From Alphaproteobacteria bacterium (GTDB lineage Bacteria > Pseudomonadota > Alphaproteobacteria > Rhizobiales > Rhizobiaceae): a DNA stretch of 64,000 nucleotides. The position numbers and the translations under genes were made by a program. The notes beneath the pieces are model-generated. The model did not search any database and was not told the DNA's origin. It worked only from the letters and a program-made list of their open reading frames with translations. The stretch's first letter is position 1, and the number at the start of each line of letters is the position of its first letter. Below are positions 27,284 to 38,065 of the stretch, piece after piece. The stretch spans positions 62,001-126,000 of the forward strand of contig JAJRQF010000035.1 in the NCBI GenBank assembly GCA_024280375.1, read 5' to 3'.

Positions 27284-27838
27284 ATGGATTCATATCAACT
27301 GAACAAGATTGCAGGCGCACTTCTTGGTACGCTTTTTGTTATTTTGAGCCTGTCATTTCTTTCGGATGCAATATTCACCAGCCATGCGCCGGAAACAGCA
27401 GGCTTTGCCATCGAAGTTGAGGGCGATGATGGTGAACACGCTGCCAAGAAAGAGAAAACCGGCCCAACGATTGAGCCGATTGCAGCGATGCTTGCATCAG
27501 TTGATGTGGCGGCAGGACAGAAAGTTGCAAAAAAATGTGCGGCTTGTCATACCTTTGATAAAGGTGGGAAAAAGAAAGTTGGTCCAAATCTCTACGGTGT
27601 AGTTACTCGTGCCGTTGGATCAGTGGGTGGATTTTCATATTCAACTGGCATGAAAGAGTTTGGCGAAGGTAAAACCTGGACCTATGCTGAACTAAACCAT
27701 TTTTTATATAAACCAAAAGCTTATGTTAGTGGCACATCAATGGGTTTTGCCGGTTTGAAAAAAACGGCTGACCGTGCAGCATTAATCGGATTTTTACGCT
27801 CCCTTGCTGAAACCCCGGCGGCTTTGCCTGCTGAGTAA
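27284..27838 (+). CDS. Membrane-anchored class I cytochrome c
   Basis: A 184-residue cytochrome c of the CycM/c552 type. An N-terminal hydrophobic anchor (residues about 9-30), an acidic/charged linker, then one haem domain with CAACHTF (CXXCH, near residue 85), KVGPNLYGVV and the axial Met in GTSMGFAG. It should sit on the periplasmic side of the inner membrane and carry electrons to terminal oxidases. RBS GGAG precedes the ATG at good spacing. Divergence from kdsB-pheA is a common arrangement in the order. A strong terminator follows. Confidence 0.92.
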   Translation: MDSYQLNKIAGALLGTLFVILSLSFLSDAIFTSHAPETAGFAIEVEGDDGEHAAKKEKTGPTIEPIAAMLASVDVAAGQKVAKKCAACHTFDKGGKKKVGPNLYGVVTRAVGSVGGFSYSTGMKEFGEGKTWTYAELNHFLYKPKAYVSGTSMGFAGLKKTADRAALIGFLRSLAETPAALPAE

Positions 27839-27860
27839 CCTGCAAATTTGAGAAATTAGA

Positions 27861-27893
27861 AACCGGCCTCTAAATTAGATGGCCGGTTTTTTT
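27861..27893 (+). terminator. Rho-independent terminator after the cytochrome c gene
   Basis: AACCGGCC (27861-27868) pairs with GGCCGGTT (27881-27888), separated by a 12-nt loop, and is followed by a run of seven T. It lies 23 bp after the stop codon. Confidence 0.9.
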
Positions 27894-28046
27894 GTATGAA
27901 AGCTGCATTAAATCTGGAAAATGCGGAGATTTTTGAAATCTGGATTGATCACGCTCAGATTAATTTTTCGTCATTATTCATATTTTGCCTGCAAGCCGCC
28001 CAAAATCACATTATGCTGTAAATTTTATACAATCAGGAGATCATCC

Positions 28047-29912
28047 ATGAATCGCTATTTGTCCGTAATCATTACGACATTAATCCTGATATCGCCTTTT
28101 AAGGCTTTGGCTGGAGACAGTGGCTGGATTACGATTTCATCCTTGATCGGCAAATCGAAATATCAGGACAGCTTCACTAAATATGATTTTGTAAACGCAG
28201 ATGCGCCCAAAGGCGGTACATTAAATTCCGTATCAAGAGGTACGTTCGACACCTTCAATCCGTTTGTTATTCGCGGGACCCCCGCGACCGGGGTCAATTA
28301 TCAAGGTGGCATTCTTTATGACAATTTGATGGATAAGTCCGTCGATGAATCCAGTACTACTTACCCAATGATTGCCGAGGCCTATAAATATCCAGATGAC
28401 TATTCTTCAGCAACTTACCGTATTAACTCTGCCGCCAAATGGCACGACGGAACTTCGATTACGGTCGAAGATGTAAAATGGTCGTTTGAAAAGCTCAAAG
28501 AACATTCCCCGCAATACACCCAATATTTTCGCAATGTGACCAGCGTGCGTATTGATAATGAACGCGAAGTGACTTTCTTGTTTGATCAAAAGAACAACCG
28601 GGAGCTTCCGTTAATACTGGGTGATTTGCCCGTCTTGCCGAAACTCTGGTGGGAGGGAATCAACGCCAAAGGTGAAAAGCGCGATATTTCTAGTCCCACC
28701 CTTGAGCCGCCTTTGGGTAGTGGGCCTTACAAAATTGAGAGTTTCAAAAGCGGCGAGGAAATTATCTGGCAACGGGTGGAAAATTATTGGGCAAAGGATA
28801 TGCCAACCCGGGTTGGTCGATTTAATTTTGATCGGCTTCGCTATGTGTATTTCAAGGACGAAAATTCTATGTGGCAAGCTTTTACCAAGGGCGGGTTTGA
28901 AGATTATCGAAGAGAAAACCGGTCGCAGAAATGGGCGATTGGTTATGATTTCAAGGCTTTTAAAGCCGGTGACGTGATCAAAGAAGAATTTGATACGAAT
29001 TCCAGTCAGACAATGCAGGGTGTTGTTATCAACACCAGACGTGACAAGTTTAAAGATCGACGCGTGCGGCAGGCACTTACGCTTGCCTTTGATTTTGAAA
29101 CCATGAACAAAAATCTGTTTTATGGACAATATGTACGCACTGACAGTTATTTTGAAGGTACAAACCTTGCTGCAAGTGGATTGCCGACTGGTAAAGAGCT
29201 GGAAATATTGGAGAAATTCAAAGGAAGAATTCCAGACGAAGTCTTTACCGAGGAATTCAAGCTTCCAAAATTTGATTCTCGCAACGCAACCCGAAAAAAT
29301 TTAAAAGCTGCATTTCAATTGTTGAAACAGGCCGGGTGGATCAATAAAGGTGGTAAGTTAGTTAGCGAGAAAACTGGTGAACAGTTCAAAATAGAATATC
29401 TTGCACGTGACGCATCGGCTGAGCGGGTAGTTAATCCATACATCGCAAATTTAAAGCGCCTTGGATTTGACGCGACTCTTCGGATTGTCGACGTCTCTCA
29501 ATATATCGGGCGGATGAACGATTCAGATTTTGACATGACAACTCTCGGGGTGAGGCAATCCCAATCGCCAGGAAATGAGCAGCGTGAATATTGGGGCTCG
29601 ATTGCCGCAGATCGCAAAGGTTCACAAAACTATCCAGGTATAAAAAACCCTGCAGTTGATGAGCTTATTGAACAACTGATATTCGCTAAAGACCGAGAGG
29701 AATTGGTCGCCTTAACTAAAGCGCTGGACCGTGTGTTGCTATGGAATTACTATTATATTCCTCAATGGCATAACCCCAAAGTGTGGGTCGCATATTGGAA
29801 TAAGTTCGGAATCCCGCGCCCGCAACCCAAATTTGTTGGATTGGATCCTTTTTCCTGGTGGATTGATGCCGATAAGGAAGCGGAACTCGCAAAGAAATAT
29901 AGAGGTCGTTAA
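28047..29912 (+). CDS. yejA: Extracellular solute-binding protein, family 5 (YejA type), Sec-exported
   Basis: A 621-residue periplasmic binding protein of the Opp/Dpp/YejA family. The signal peptide MNRYLSVIITTLILISPFKALAG is a typical Sec type; the mature part begins with a GDSGW motif. The two-lobe SBP_bac_5 domain follows with GTLNSVSRGTFDTFNPF, AAKWHDGTSITVEDVKWSFE and the YFEGTNLAASGLP stretch. It binds oligopeptides or microcin C-like compounds for the YejBEF transporter below. The true start is the ATG at 28047 after CAGGAG; the frame is open to 27921 but the extra part is not a signal peptide. It is the first of two tandem binding-protein genes. Confidence 0.9.
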   Translation: MNRYLSVIITTLILISPFKALAGDSGWITISSLIGKSKYQDSFTKYDFVNADAPKGGTLNSVSRGTFDTFNPFVIRGTPATGVNYQGGILYDNLMDKSVDESSTTYPMIAEAYKYPDDYSSATYRINSAAKWHDGTSITVEDVKWSFEKLKEHSPQYTQYFRNVTSVRIDNEREVTFLFDQKNNRELPLILGDLPVLPKLWWEGINAKGEKRDISSPTLEPPLGSGPYKIESFKSGEEIIWQRVENYWAKDMPTRVGRFNFDRLRYVYFKDENSMWQAFTKGGFEDYRRENRSQKWAIGYDFKAFKAGDVIKEEFDTNSSQTMQGVVINTRRDKFKDRRVRQALTLAFDFETMNKNLFYGQYVRTDSYFEGTNLAASGLPTGKELEILEKFKGRIPDEVFTEEFKLPKFDSRNATRKNLKAAFQLLKQAGWINKGGKLVSEKTGEQFKIEYLARDASAERVVNPYIANLKRLGFDATLRIVDVSQYIGRMNDSDFDMTTLGVRQSQSPGNEQREYWGSIAADRKGSQNYPGIKNPAVDELIEQLIFAKDREELVALTKALDRVLLWNYYYIPQWHNPKVWVAYWNKFGIPRPQPKFVGLDPFSWWIDADKEAELAKKYRGR

Positions 29913-29914
29913 AA

Positions 29915-31804
29915 ATGGCTTTGGAAGGGTTTAAACTTAATCGCCGCAAGTTTCTGGCACTTACCAGCGGAACCGCCGTTGCGGGCGCTACCGGTATGTG
30001 GCCTGAAATATCCCTGGCTGGAAACAAAACCGGTATATCATTACACGGTCTTTCAGCATTTGGGGACCTGAAGTATTCTAAAAGATACAGTCATTTTGAT
30101 TACATTAATCCAAATGCGCCAAAAGGCGGAACTTTTAATTTTTCGGTATCAAACTGGAATTTTAATCAAAACACTCAAACCTTTAATACATTAAATTCAT
30201 TTGTCCTGAAAGGCGAAGCACCGCCGCGCATGGAGCTATGCTTTGATGCATTGATGACCACGGCTCTGGACGAACCTGATTCTGTCTATGGTTTGGTTGC
30301 TGAAACTGTTACGATATCTGAAGATCGAAATACCTATCAATTTAAATTGCGAAATGAAGCTCGCTTTCATGATGGCTCTCCTCTTACGGCTGAAGACGTT
30401 GCGTTTTCTTATGAAATTTTGCGTGAAAAAGGGCACCCCGATCTTTCGCTTGATTTAAGGGACCTGACCAAAGCGGTGGCACTGGACCCCTCGACTGTTG
30501 AACTTAGATTTAATGGCAAGCAATCGGACCGGACAATTTTGACTTTGGTTTCATATCCGATTTTTTCCAAGGTGTATTATTCTGCCCGTGAGTTTGACAA
30601 ATCCACATTGGATATTCCGCTGTCTTCCGGCCCCTACCGGGTTGGTAAAATTAACGTAGGAATATCTATTGTATATGAGCGAGTCGAAGATTACTGGGCC
30701 ATGGATTTGCCTTTTGCCATTGGGCATAATAATTTTGATCGATTAAAAATCGAGTTTTTTCGTGAACGTCAGGCGGCTTTTGAGGCATTTAAAAAGGGCA
30801 AGATCAATTGGCGGGAAGAATTTACTTCGAAAGTTTGGGCAACAGAGTATAATTTTCCTGCGCTTAAAGAAGGAAAGGTGATCAAGCGGCATTTTACTGA
30901 CGAATTGCGGCCAACTCTGCAAGGTTGGGCAATCAACTCCAGGCGTGATAAATTCACGGACCAAAAAACACGGCAGGCAATCGGGCTTTGCTTTGATTTT
31001 GAATGGACAAATGAACAGCTGTTTTATGGCGCCTACACTAGGTCGCAATCGCTGTTTGAAACCTCGAATTTTCGAGCAGATGGTTTGCCGTCCCCCGGTG
31101 AGCTGGTTTTGCTGAATCCTATGCGCTCAATTCTACCGCGTGAAGTATTTGGCGGCTCTGTTTTGCAACCCGTAACTGATGGCTCGGGCAATGTGCGTTC
31201 CTCACTTCGAAAAGCCGCACGATTGCTCAAGAAAGCCGGTTGGCAACGCAAAGGCCGCCAACTGGTTGATGAAAATGGGAAACCCTTTACATTGGAATTT
31301 CTCATTCGCTCCCCGACATTTGAACGCATACTCAGTGGGTTTGTAACCAATCTGAAAGCCATTGGCATTGATGCATCAATAAGGCTCGTCGATCCCGCAC
31401 AATATCAAGCAAGACTGGAAGAGTTTGATTTTGATGTTACTGGAATTGCCTTTTCTTTGCAGGCAACTCCAACAGGCGAAGGCATGAAACAGTTCTTTTT
31501 TTCGGAATATGCCAATCAGAATGGTAGTAAGAATTATCCAGGCATTAACCTGGAAAGCGTTGATAAACTGATTGATGTGGTGGGTATGGCCCAGTCTCGC
31601 GAAGATTTGGTGTATGCTATGCGTGCCCTTGATAGGGTGTTGAGGACCTATTATCATTGGATCCCGAATTGGTATTCTGCCAATCATCGAATTGCCTATT
31701 GGGATATGTTCGGATTCAAAGAGCCAAAACCGGATTACGGATTTCCAGTCGAGCAAATATGGTGGTTTGACGAGAAAAAGGCTAAAGCCATTGGCAAAGC
31801 CTGA
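29915..31804 (+). CDS. yejA: Second YejA-type solute-binding protein, Tat-exported
   Basis: A 629-residue paralogue of the preceding protein, with matching lobes (GGTFNFSVSNWNFNQNTQTFNTLNSF; ARFHDGSPLTAEDVAFSYE). Its N-terminus, NRRKFLALTSGTAVAGATG, is a twin-arginine signal (RRKFL followed by a mildly hydrophobic stretch), unlike the Sec signal of its neighbour. The ATG lies 2 bp after the stop of the first yejA, so the pair is co-translated. Binding specificity is likely different from the first copy (inference); both would feed one YejBE/F transporter. Confidence 0.9.
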   Translation: MALEGFKLNRRKFLALTSGTAVAGATGMWPEISLAGNKTGISLHGLSAFGDLKYSKRYSHFDYINPNAPKGGTFNFSVSNWNFNQNTQTFNTLNSFVLKGEAPPRMELCFDALMTTALDEPDSVYGLVAETVTISEDRNTYQFKLRNEARFHDGSPLTAEDVAFSYEILREKGHPDLSLDLRDLTKAVALDPSTVELRFNGKQSDRTILTLVSYPIFSKVYYSAREFDKSTLDIPLSSGPYRVGKINVGISIVYERVEDYWAMDLPFAIGHNNFDRLKIEFFRERQAAFEAFKKGKINWREEFTSKVWATEYNFPALKEGKVIKRHFTDELRPTLQGWAINSRRDKFTDQKTRQAIGLCFDFEWTNEQLFYGAYTRSQSLFETSNFRADGLPSPGELVLLNPMRSILPREVFGGSVLQPVTDGSGNVRSSLRKAARLLKKAGWQRKGRQLVDENGKPFTLEFLIRSPTFERILSGFVTNLKAIGIDASIRLVDPAQYQARLEEFDFDVTGIAFSLQATPTGEGMKQFFFSEYANQNGSKNYPGINLESVDKLIDVVGMAQSREDLVYAMRALDRVLRTYYHWIPNWYSANHRIAYWDMFGFKEPKPDYGFPVEQIWWFDEKKAKAIGKA

Positions 31805-31851
31805 TTCTTACGCATAGTTGTCGGGTTTAAGCAGAAAGAGATCGCGACCAA

Positions 31852-32955
31852 ATGGGTGCATATATATTTAGACGATTGCTGCTGATGATCCCTACGATCC
31901 TCGGTATTATGTTAATCAGCTTTGCCATTATCCAGTTTGCACCAGGAGGGCCTGTTGAGCAGGTAATCGCCCAAATTACAGGGCAGGGAGGAGCCGCAAC
32001 GGACCGGATTTCCGGCGGCGGTGGTGATCTTACGCAGCAGAATTCATCTGTCAGCGGTGGTGAAAATACTTCAAAATATCGTGGCGCACAGGGGTTAGAC
32101 CCTGAATTTATCAAGAAGCTGGAAAAGCAATTCGGATTTGACAAACCCGCATGGGAGCGCTTTGCCATGATGATCTGGAATTACTCCCGTTTTGAGTTTG
32201 GTGAAAGTTATTTTCGCGATATTTCAGTTTTGGCTTTGATCAAGGAAAAAATGCCGGTGTCAATATCGCTTGGTATCTGGATAACGTTGATCTCCTATTC
32301 AATATCAATTCCACTCGGCATAAAAAAAGCCGTTAATGATGGTTCTGCGTTCGATGTGTGGACCAGCGGATTGATAATTATTGGTTATGCCGTGCCAGGA
32401 TTTCTATTCGCGATTTTATTGATTGTACTTTTTGCCGGGGGGTCGTTTTGGGATTTATTTCCCTTGCGTGGGCTAACATCCGACAATTTCGATGATCTGA
32501 GTATTTTGGGTAAGATTGCAGATTATTTCTGGCACATGGCTTTACCACTTATCTCTTTGACCTTAGCGGCATTCGCAACCACCACATTGCTGACCAAGAA
32601 CTCTTTCCTGGACGAAATTAAAAAACAATATGTTGTAACGGCCAGGGCGAAAGGCTTGAACGATCGGCAGGTGCTTTATGGACATGTGTTCAGAAACGCC
32701 ATGTTGATTGTTATAGCGGGGTTCCCCGGAGCTTTCATATCCGCATTTTTTACCGGTTCTTTACTGATTGAAGCAATCTTTTCGCTGGATGGGTTGGGAT
32801 TATTAGGATTCACCTCAATCATCAATCGGGACTACCCGGTGGTTTTTGCAACCTTGTTTATTTTCTCGCTGATGGGGCTTTTAGTATCACTGGTTTCCGA
32901 TCTGGTTTATACTTGGATTGACCCGCGCATCGATTTTGACCGGCGGGATGTGTAA
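31852..32955 (+). CDS. yejB: Peptide/microcin C ABC transporter permease YejB
   Basis: A 367-residue inner-membrane permease of the DppB/YejB type: an N-terminal helix ([31 protein letters not shown]), a long periplasmic loop with Gly-rich [15 protein letters not shown] and SKYRGAQG segments, then four or five helices. The EAA loop that contacts the ATPase is seen in [25 protein letters not shown]. The extended loop between the first helix and the rest is a YejB feature. The gene follows both yejA copies and ends 1 bp before yejE. Confidence 0.93.
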   Translation: MGAYIFRRLLLMIPTILGIMLISFAIIQFAPGGPVEQVIAQITGQGGAATDRISGGGGDLTQQNSSVSGGENTSKYRGAQGLDPEFIKKLEKQFGFDKPAWERFAMMIWNYSRFEFGESYFRDISVLALIKEKMPVSISLGIWITLISYSISIPLGIKKAVNDGSAFDVWTSGLIIIGYAVPGFLFAILLIVLFAGGSFWDLFPLRGLTSDNFDDLSILGKIADYFWHMALPLISLTLAAFATTTLLTKNSFLDEIKKQYVVTARAKGLNDRQVLYGHVFRNAMLIVIAGFPGAFISAFFTGSLLIEAIFSLDGLGLLGFTSIINRDYPVVFATLFIFSLMGLLVSLVSDLVYTWIDPRIDFDRRDV

Positions 32956-32956
32956 A

Positions 32957-34111
32957 ATGGATCAGACACTCGACGTCGAAATTGGTGCAAAAGAAGCCAC
33001 AAATAAACCCGGTCGGTTTGCTCTATCACCACTAAACCAACGCCGCTGGGCGGGGTTTAAAGCCAATCGACGCGGATATTGGTCGATGTGGATATTTTTG
33101 TTTTTGTTTGTGTCGGCAATGTTGGCCGAATTTATCGCCAATGATCGTCCAATTCTTATCTCATACAAAGGCGAGATATTGGCGCCAGTATTCATTGATT
33201 ACCCGGAAGAAAAATTTGGCGGTTTCTACGCGATAACAGACTACCGCGACCCGGTAATTTCGGATGAAATTGAAGCCAATGGCTGGATGCTTTGGCCTCC
33301 AATTCGCTATTCTTATCAAACCGCAAATGTCGATATTCCTTCCCCCGCTCCAGCCAAGCCCTCATGGATGTATACCAACGAAGAACGGTGTAAAAAATAT
33401 GAAACAGGAATGGATGATGTACGCTGCGTTCTTGGAAACTGGAACTGGGTTGGCACCGATGATCAAGCCCGCGATGTTGCCGCGCGGTTGATTTACGGAT
33501 TTCGCGTATCTGTACTTTTTGGCCTTATTTTGACCGCAGCATCTGCTGTCATCGGGGTCACCGCTGGAGCCGTGCAAGGCTATTTTGGTGGTTGGGTAGA
33601 CCTTTTATTCCAACGCTTTATTGAAATCTGGTCGTCTATTCCTGTTCTGTATTTACTGATGATTATTGCAGCGGTATTACCACAGGGTTTTTGGATTCTA
33701 CTTGGCATCATGCTGCTGTTTTCGTGGGTTAGTTTTGTTGGCATTGTGCGGGCTGAATTTCTTCGTGCCCGAAATTTTGAATACGTAAATGCAGCCCGGG
33801 CGTTGGGTGTTTCTAATCCAACCATTATGTTCAGGCATCTGCTGCCAAATGCGATGGTTGCGACCCTTACATTCCTGCCATTTATTCTAAGTGGTTCAAT
33901 CACCACATTAACCTCGCTGGATTTCTTGGGCTTTGGCCTACCGCCGGGTTCGGCTTCGCTGGGTGAATTGCTGCAACAGGGCAAGAACAATTTGCAGGCT
34001 CCCTGGCTGGGGCTGATGGGCTTTTTAGTAATTTCAATCATGCTCTCTCTGCTGATATTTATCGGTGAAGCTACCCGTGATGCTTTTGACCCAAGGAAGA
34101 ATTTCAAATGA
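32957..34111 (+). CDS. yejE: Peptide/microcin C ABC transporter permease YejE
   Basis: A 384-residue permease of the DppC/YejE type. A cytoplasmic N-terminal region is followed by a first helix (WSMWIFLFLFVSAMLAEFI), a large periplasmic insertion of about 130 residues with the motif YPEEKFGGFYAITDYRDP typical of YejE, and then the transport helices with EAA loop YVNAARALGVSNPTIMFRHLLPNAM. I chose the ATG at 32957, 1 bp after the yejB stop; the frame extends upstream to 32918 within yejB. It pairs with YejB to make the membrane channel. Confidence 0.93.
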   Translation: MDQTLDVEIGAKEATNKPGRFALSPLNQRRWAGFKANRRGYWSMWIFLFLFVSAMLAEFIANDRPILISYKGEILAPVFIDYPEEKFGGFYAITDYRDPVISDEIEANGWMLWPPIRYSYQTANVDIPSPAPAKPSWMYTNEERCKKYETGMDDVRCVLGNWNWVGTDDQARDVAARLIYGFRVSVLFGLILTAASAVIGVTAGAVQGYFGGWVDLLFQRFIEIWSSIPVLYLLMIIAAVLPQGFWILLGIMLLFSWVSFVGIVRAEFLRARNFEYVNAARALGVSNPTIMFRHLLPNAMVATLTFLPFILSGSITTLTSLDFLGFGLPPGSASLGELLQQGKNNLQAPWLGLMGFLVISIMLSLLIFIGEATRDAFDPRKNFK

Positions 34112-35778
34112 TGAGTAGAAATTCTTCAAATGATGGCAGCATGAACGCCAAGGGCGAACCGTTGCTGGATGTAAGAGACCTTTCGGTTACCTTTTCGTCG
34201 GGTGGAATAGTTTCAACTGCGGTCGACAAAATATCTTTTCATATTAAAAAAGGCGAAACCCTTGCTTTAGTTGGTGAAAGTGGTTCGGGCAAATCCGTAT
34301 CAGCTTTGTCCGTGCTAAAACTGTTACCCTATCCGACGGCTGCTCACCCCACAGGGTCCATTTTATTCAAGGGGCAAAACCTGTTAGATAGTGATGAGAA
34401 GGATCTTCGTCGGGTTCGTGGTGATGATGTCACGATGATATTTCAGGAGCCGATGACATCGCTAAACCCGTTACATACAATTGAATTACAGATTGGCGAA
34501 ATTCTGCGCCTGCATCAACTTATGGATGAAAAGCAGGCGCGGGCGCGCATATTAGAACTGCTTAACCAGGTTGGTATCCATGATCCCGAGAAACGGCTTC
34601 ATGCATATCCACATCAATTGTCAGGTGGGCAGCGCCAACGGGTGATGATCGCCATGGCGCTCGCCAATGAACCTGAGCTTTTGATTGCGGATGAACCAAC
34701 CACTGCGCTTGATGTTACTGTTCAAGCACAAATATTGGAACTTCTCGGAAAATTGCAGCGTGAGCGTGGTCTTTCCATGCTGTTTATCACTCATGATTTG
34801 GGAATTGTGCGAAAAATCGCCGACCGGGTTTGTGTCATGACAAATGGTAAGATTGTTGAACATGGGCCGACAAATGAAATATTTAAAAGCCCTCAACACG
34901 AATATACTAAGCATTTATTGGCAGCAGAACCAAAGGGCGACCCACCAAAATCGGATAATAATGCACCCATCGTATTGAAGGGTGAGCAGATTAAAGTCTG
35001 GTTTCCAATTAAGGCCGGCTTTATGCGTAAGACGATTGACCATGTTAAGGCGGTTGATGGTATCGATCTGGTTTTGCGAGAAGGGCAAACGCTGGGCGTG
35101 GTTGGTGAATCTGGTTCTGGAAAAACTACACTTGGGCTTGCTCTTTCAAGACTGATTTCCTCAGAAGGTAAAATCGGTTTTGTCGGCAAAAGCATTGATG
35201 AATATTCTTTCAAACAAATGCGGCCACTGCGTCGGGAAATGCAGATTGTTTTTCAAGATCCCTTTGGTTCGCTTTCTCCCAGAATGTCGATTGCTGAAAT
35301 TGTTGCCGAAGGGTTGGGAATTCACCGACCTGGGTTGAATGGCGAACAGAAAAATGAAACCGTGTGTAATGCCCTTCACGAAGTTGGGCTGGACCCGGAA
35401 GCGCGACATCGCTATCCCCATGAATTTTCTGGTGGCCAGCGGCAACGCGTCGCCATTGCCCGTGCAATGGTGCTGGAACCGAAATTTATAATGCTGGATG
35501 AGCCAACATCCGCACTGGATATGAGCGTGCAGGCACAGGTGGTGGATTTGTTGCGGGACCTGCAGAAGAAACACAACCTTTCCTATATGTTTATTTCGCA
35601 TGATTTGAAAGTTGTGCGGGCGCTTGCCAATGAAGTTATCGTCATGCGCCATGGTAAGGTGGTTGAACAGGGCGCGTCTGCGCAAATATTTGATGACCCG
35701 CAAACTGATTACACCAAAGCATTGATGGCGGCCGCTTTTTCTTTAGAAACCGCGCCAGTCGGTATCGTTAACGATTGA
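34108..35778 (+). CDS. yejF: Peptide/microcin C ABC transporter ATP-binding protein YejF (two ATPase domains)
   Basis: A 556-residue fusion of two ABC ATPases. Domain 1: Walker A GESGSGKS, signature [32 protein letters not shown]. Domain 2: Walker [10 protein letters not shown], signature [32 protein letters not shown]. Each domain ends with an oligopeptide-transporter C-terminal extension. It powers the YejBE channel. The start overlaps the yejE stop (ATGA), so the operon yejA-yejA-yejB-yejE-yejF is tightly coupled. The stop overlaps with a possible TTG start of the ghrA-like gene. Confidence 0.94.
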   Translation: MMSRNSSNDGSMNAKGEPLLDVRDLSVTFSSGGIVSTAVDKISFHIKKGETLALVGESGSGKSVSALSVLKLLPYPTAAHPTGSILFKGQNLLDSDEKDLRRVRGDDVTMIFQEPMTSLNPLHTIELQIGEILRLHQLMDEKQARARILELLNQVGIHDPEKRLHAYPHQLSGGQRQRVMIAMALANEPELLIADEPTTALDVTVQAQILELLGKLQRERGLSMLFITHDLGIVRKIADRVCVMTNGKIVEHGPTNEIFKSPQHEYTKHLLAAEPKGDPPKSDNNAPIVLKGEQIKVWFPIKAGFMRKTIDHVKAVDGIDLVLREGQTLGVVGESGSGKTTLGLALSRLISSEGKIGFVGKSIDEYSFKQMRPLRREMQIVFQDPFGSLSPRMSIAEIVAEGLGIHRPGLNGEQKNETVCNALHEVGLDPEARHRYPHEFSGGQRQRVAIARAMVLEPKFIMLDEPTSALDMSVQAQVVDLLRDLQKKHNLSYMFISHDLKVVRALANEVIVMRHGKVVEQGASAQIFDDPQTDYTKALMAAAFSLETAPVGIVND

Positions 35779-35795
35779 TTGGGAATATTGGTCCC

Positions 35796-36740
35796 TTGAG
35801 TTTATTACTTGATATAAAGTTCGATAGCACTTCAAATTTTGATTGCTTTGCAAATGCAATGCCGGGCAGGGAAATTTGTAATTGGCGAGATAACAAAAAA
35901 ATTGATCGCTCTTCTGTTAAATATGCAGTTGTCTGGAAGCCTGATCCCGGTCTTTTGGCTTCAATGCCAAATCTTGAAGTGATATTCTCCGCCGGTGCCG
36001 GGGTTGATCATATTTTCGAAGACACAAAATTACCTAAGAACATACCGATCGTTCGTTTTGTTGATCCTGATTTGAGGGACCGCATGAGCGAATGGATTGT
36101 TCTCCAGTGTTTGATGCATCTTCGCCAACAGCGCTCTTATGATAGAAATCAAAGGCAACATAGTTGGCTAGAGCTCCAACAGCCGATCGCATCCGAAGTG
36201 CGGGTAGGCGTGATGGGATTGGGTGAACTGGGAAAAGATGCAGCGCTAAAATTGAAGATGATGGGGTTTCAGGTTTCTGGATGGAGCCGCAGTAAGAAAA
36301 ACATTGAAAACATCCCGACTTTTGCCGGCGATAATGATTTTAATGAGTTTTTGTGCCAATCAGATATTATTGTGAATTTATTGCCTTTGACGAATAAAAC
36401 AACCGGAATATTGAGTCGTGATCTCATTGAGAAATTACCTCAAAATGGTGCAATTAAGCCGGTAATTATCAATGCAGGCCGTGGTGGTAGCCAAGTTGCG
36501 GCCGATATTATAACGGCGCTACAAAAAGGTATATTGGGCGGGGTTTCACTTGATGTCTTTGAGCAGGAACCACTTTCAGAAAGTAGCGCGCTTTGGGATA
36601 TTGAAAATGTGATTCTAACGCCCCATGTTGCAGCGGTAAGTAGTATGCTGGCGCTTGCTTCATATGTTACGCAATGCATAGAAAATTATGAGGCTAATGG
36701 TTCTTTAACAAATCTTGTTGATACCAAAAGCGGCTACTAA
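35796..36740 (+). CDS. Glyoxylate/hydroxypyruvate reductase A-like 2-hydroxyacid dehydrogenase
   Basis: A 314-residue D-2-hydroxyacid dehydrogenase of the GhrA group. The NAD(P) fold is [21 protein letters not shown]; catalytic Arg is in NAGRGGSQV, Glu in FEQEPL and His in LTPHVAAVS. It reduces glyoxylate or hydroxypyruvate with NADPH. No ATG start is visible: TTG at 35796 ([11 protein letters not shown]) matches the family start best; TTG at 35775, overlapping the yejF stop by 4 bp, is the other choice and would couple the genes. It is not obviously linked to peptide transport. Confidence 0.85.
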   Translation: MSLLLDIKFDSTSNFDCFANAMPGREICNWRDNKKIDRSSVKYAVVWKPDPGLLASMPNLEVIFSAGAGVDHIFEDTKLPKNIPIVRFVDPDLRDRMSEWIVLQCLMHLRQQRSYDRNQRQHSWLELQQPIASEVRVGVMGLGELGKDAALKLKMMGFQVSGWSRSKKNIENIPTFAGDNDFNEFLCQSDIIVNLLPLTNKTTGILSRDLIEKLPQNGAIKPVIINAGRGGSQVAADIITALQKGILGGVSLDVFEQEPLSESSALWDIENVILTPHVAAVSSMLALASYVTQCIENYEANGSLTNLVDTKSGY

Positions 36741-36826
36741 ACGTCACTGTTGATCGCTTGCATCTTGTAGAAGCTGGCACGCCGTGCCATATCCATTATC
36801 GTAACCAGAAAATTGAATTAGTGATC

Positions 36827-38020
36827 ATGTTGAACTCTCTGCAACTTCCCGGACGGCCAGAAGATACCCGCATTGTTGTGGCAATGTCGGGTGGCGTCGA
36901 CTCATCTGTAGTTGCCGGTTTGCTCAAGGCCGAAGGCTACGATGTTATTGGCATGACCATGCAGCTCTACGATCATGGCGAAGCTGTCCATCGCAAAGGT
37001 GCCTGCTGTTCCGGGCAGGATATTCATGACGCAAAGAGAGTTGCTGAAACATTGGGTATTCCGCATTACGTGCTGAATTACGAAGAGAAGTTTCAAAAAT
37101 CGGTTATTGACCCATTTGCCCAAAGCTACATTCATGGCGAAACGCCAATTCCATGTGTTGCCTGTAATCAGACCGTTAAATTTGTTGACCTGTTAGCGAC
37201 AGCAAAAGAGCTTGGTGCAGCAGCATTGGCTACCGGACACTATGTATCCTCTCGACTGGCAGGAAATCAGCGAGCGCTGTTCAGGCCAGTTGATGAGGAA
37301 CGTGATCAGAGCTATTTTCTTTTTACCACAACACAGGAACAGTTGGAGTTTTTGCGGTTTCCCTTGGGCGATCGCCCAAAAGCGGAAACCCGTGAGCTTG
37401 CTCGCAATATGGGCCTGTCGGTTGCGGAAAAGAGCGACAGTCAGGACATTTGTTTCGTTCCCCATGGCCGGTATTCAGATGTGATTTCAAAGCTAAAACC
37501 TGAAGCCGTCGAGCCCGGCAAGATTGTTCATTTGGATGGTCGCGACTTGGGTATGCACAAAGGCATTATTAATTTCACTATTGGCCAGCGTCGCGGCATC
37601 GGTGTTGCAGTAGGTGAGCCGCTCTATGTGGTGCATCTGGATGCAGAAAATGCGCGGGTTATTGTCGGGCCGAAGGAGGCATTGGCGACCCATAAATTAT
37701 ATTTGCGTGATGTGAACTGGATCGGTCCAACGTCGCTCGAAGATGCGATTGCAGATGGTTTGGATATTCATGCACGTGTGCGTTCCACCAGAGCGCCGAA
37801 GCCTGGTGTGTTGAGTCTGTCGGACGGGCAGGTTTGCGTTGAGCTTGCAAATGGCGAGGATGGTGTTGCTCCGGGGCAAGCCTGTGTTTTTTATGAAGAC
37901 AATACCCAAAGCTCCAGAATTTTGGGCGGCGGCTGGATTGAGCACTCGGAACGCGAAGCATTTGCTGAACAGGCGCTTGCAAAGATCACCGGAAACTCTA
38001 TTGCAGCCTTTGCCGGTTAG
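36827..38020 (+). CDS. mnmA: tRNA-specific 2-thiouridylase MnmA
   Basis: Thiolates U34 in the wobble position of tRNA-Lys, -Glu and -Gln. The 397-residue protein has the PP-loop [16 protein letters not shown] at about residues 19-35, the catalytic Cys pair in [10 protein letters not shown] (near 108) and CFVPHG (near 206), and the C-terminal beta-barrel with [10 protein letters not shown] chose the ATG at 36827; the frame is open to TTG at 36758. It stands between ghrA-like and the sugar isomerase-like gene, both on the same strand. Confidence 0.95.
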   Translation: MLNSLQLPGRPEDTRIVVAMSGGVDSSVVAGLLKAEGYDVIGMTMQLYDHGEAVHRKGACCSGQDIHDAKRVAETLGIPHYVLNYEEKFQKSVIDPFAQSYIHGETPIPCVACNQTVKFVDLLATAKELGAAALATGHYVSSRLAGNQRALFRPVDEERDQSYFLFTTTQEQLEFLRFPLGDRPKAETRELARNMGLSVAEKSDSQDICFVPHGRYSDVISKLKPEAVEPGKIVHLDGRDLGMHKGIINFTIGQRRGIGVAVGEPLYVVHLDAENARVIVGPKEALATHKLYLRDVNWIGPTSLEDAIADGLDIHARVRSTRAPKPGVLSLSDGQVCVELANGEDGVAPGQACVFYEDNTQSSRILGGGWIEHSEREAFAEQALAKITGNSIAAFAG

Positions 38021-38065
38021 GCTGTATCCTCTGTTTCGCAACCGATCGAATAGAGGAATTCATCC

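Noticed and set aside
27921-28046. Upstream extension of the first yejA frame
   Set aside because: It lacks signal-peptide character, while the ATG at 28047 has a good ribosome site and a classic Sec signal.
28047-31804. Two adjacent yejA genes as one frameshifted gene
   Set aside because: Each is full length with its own signal peptide and both lobes, so they are tandem paralogues.
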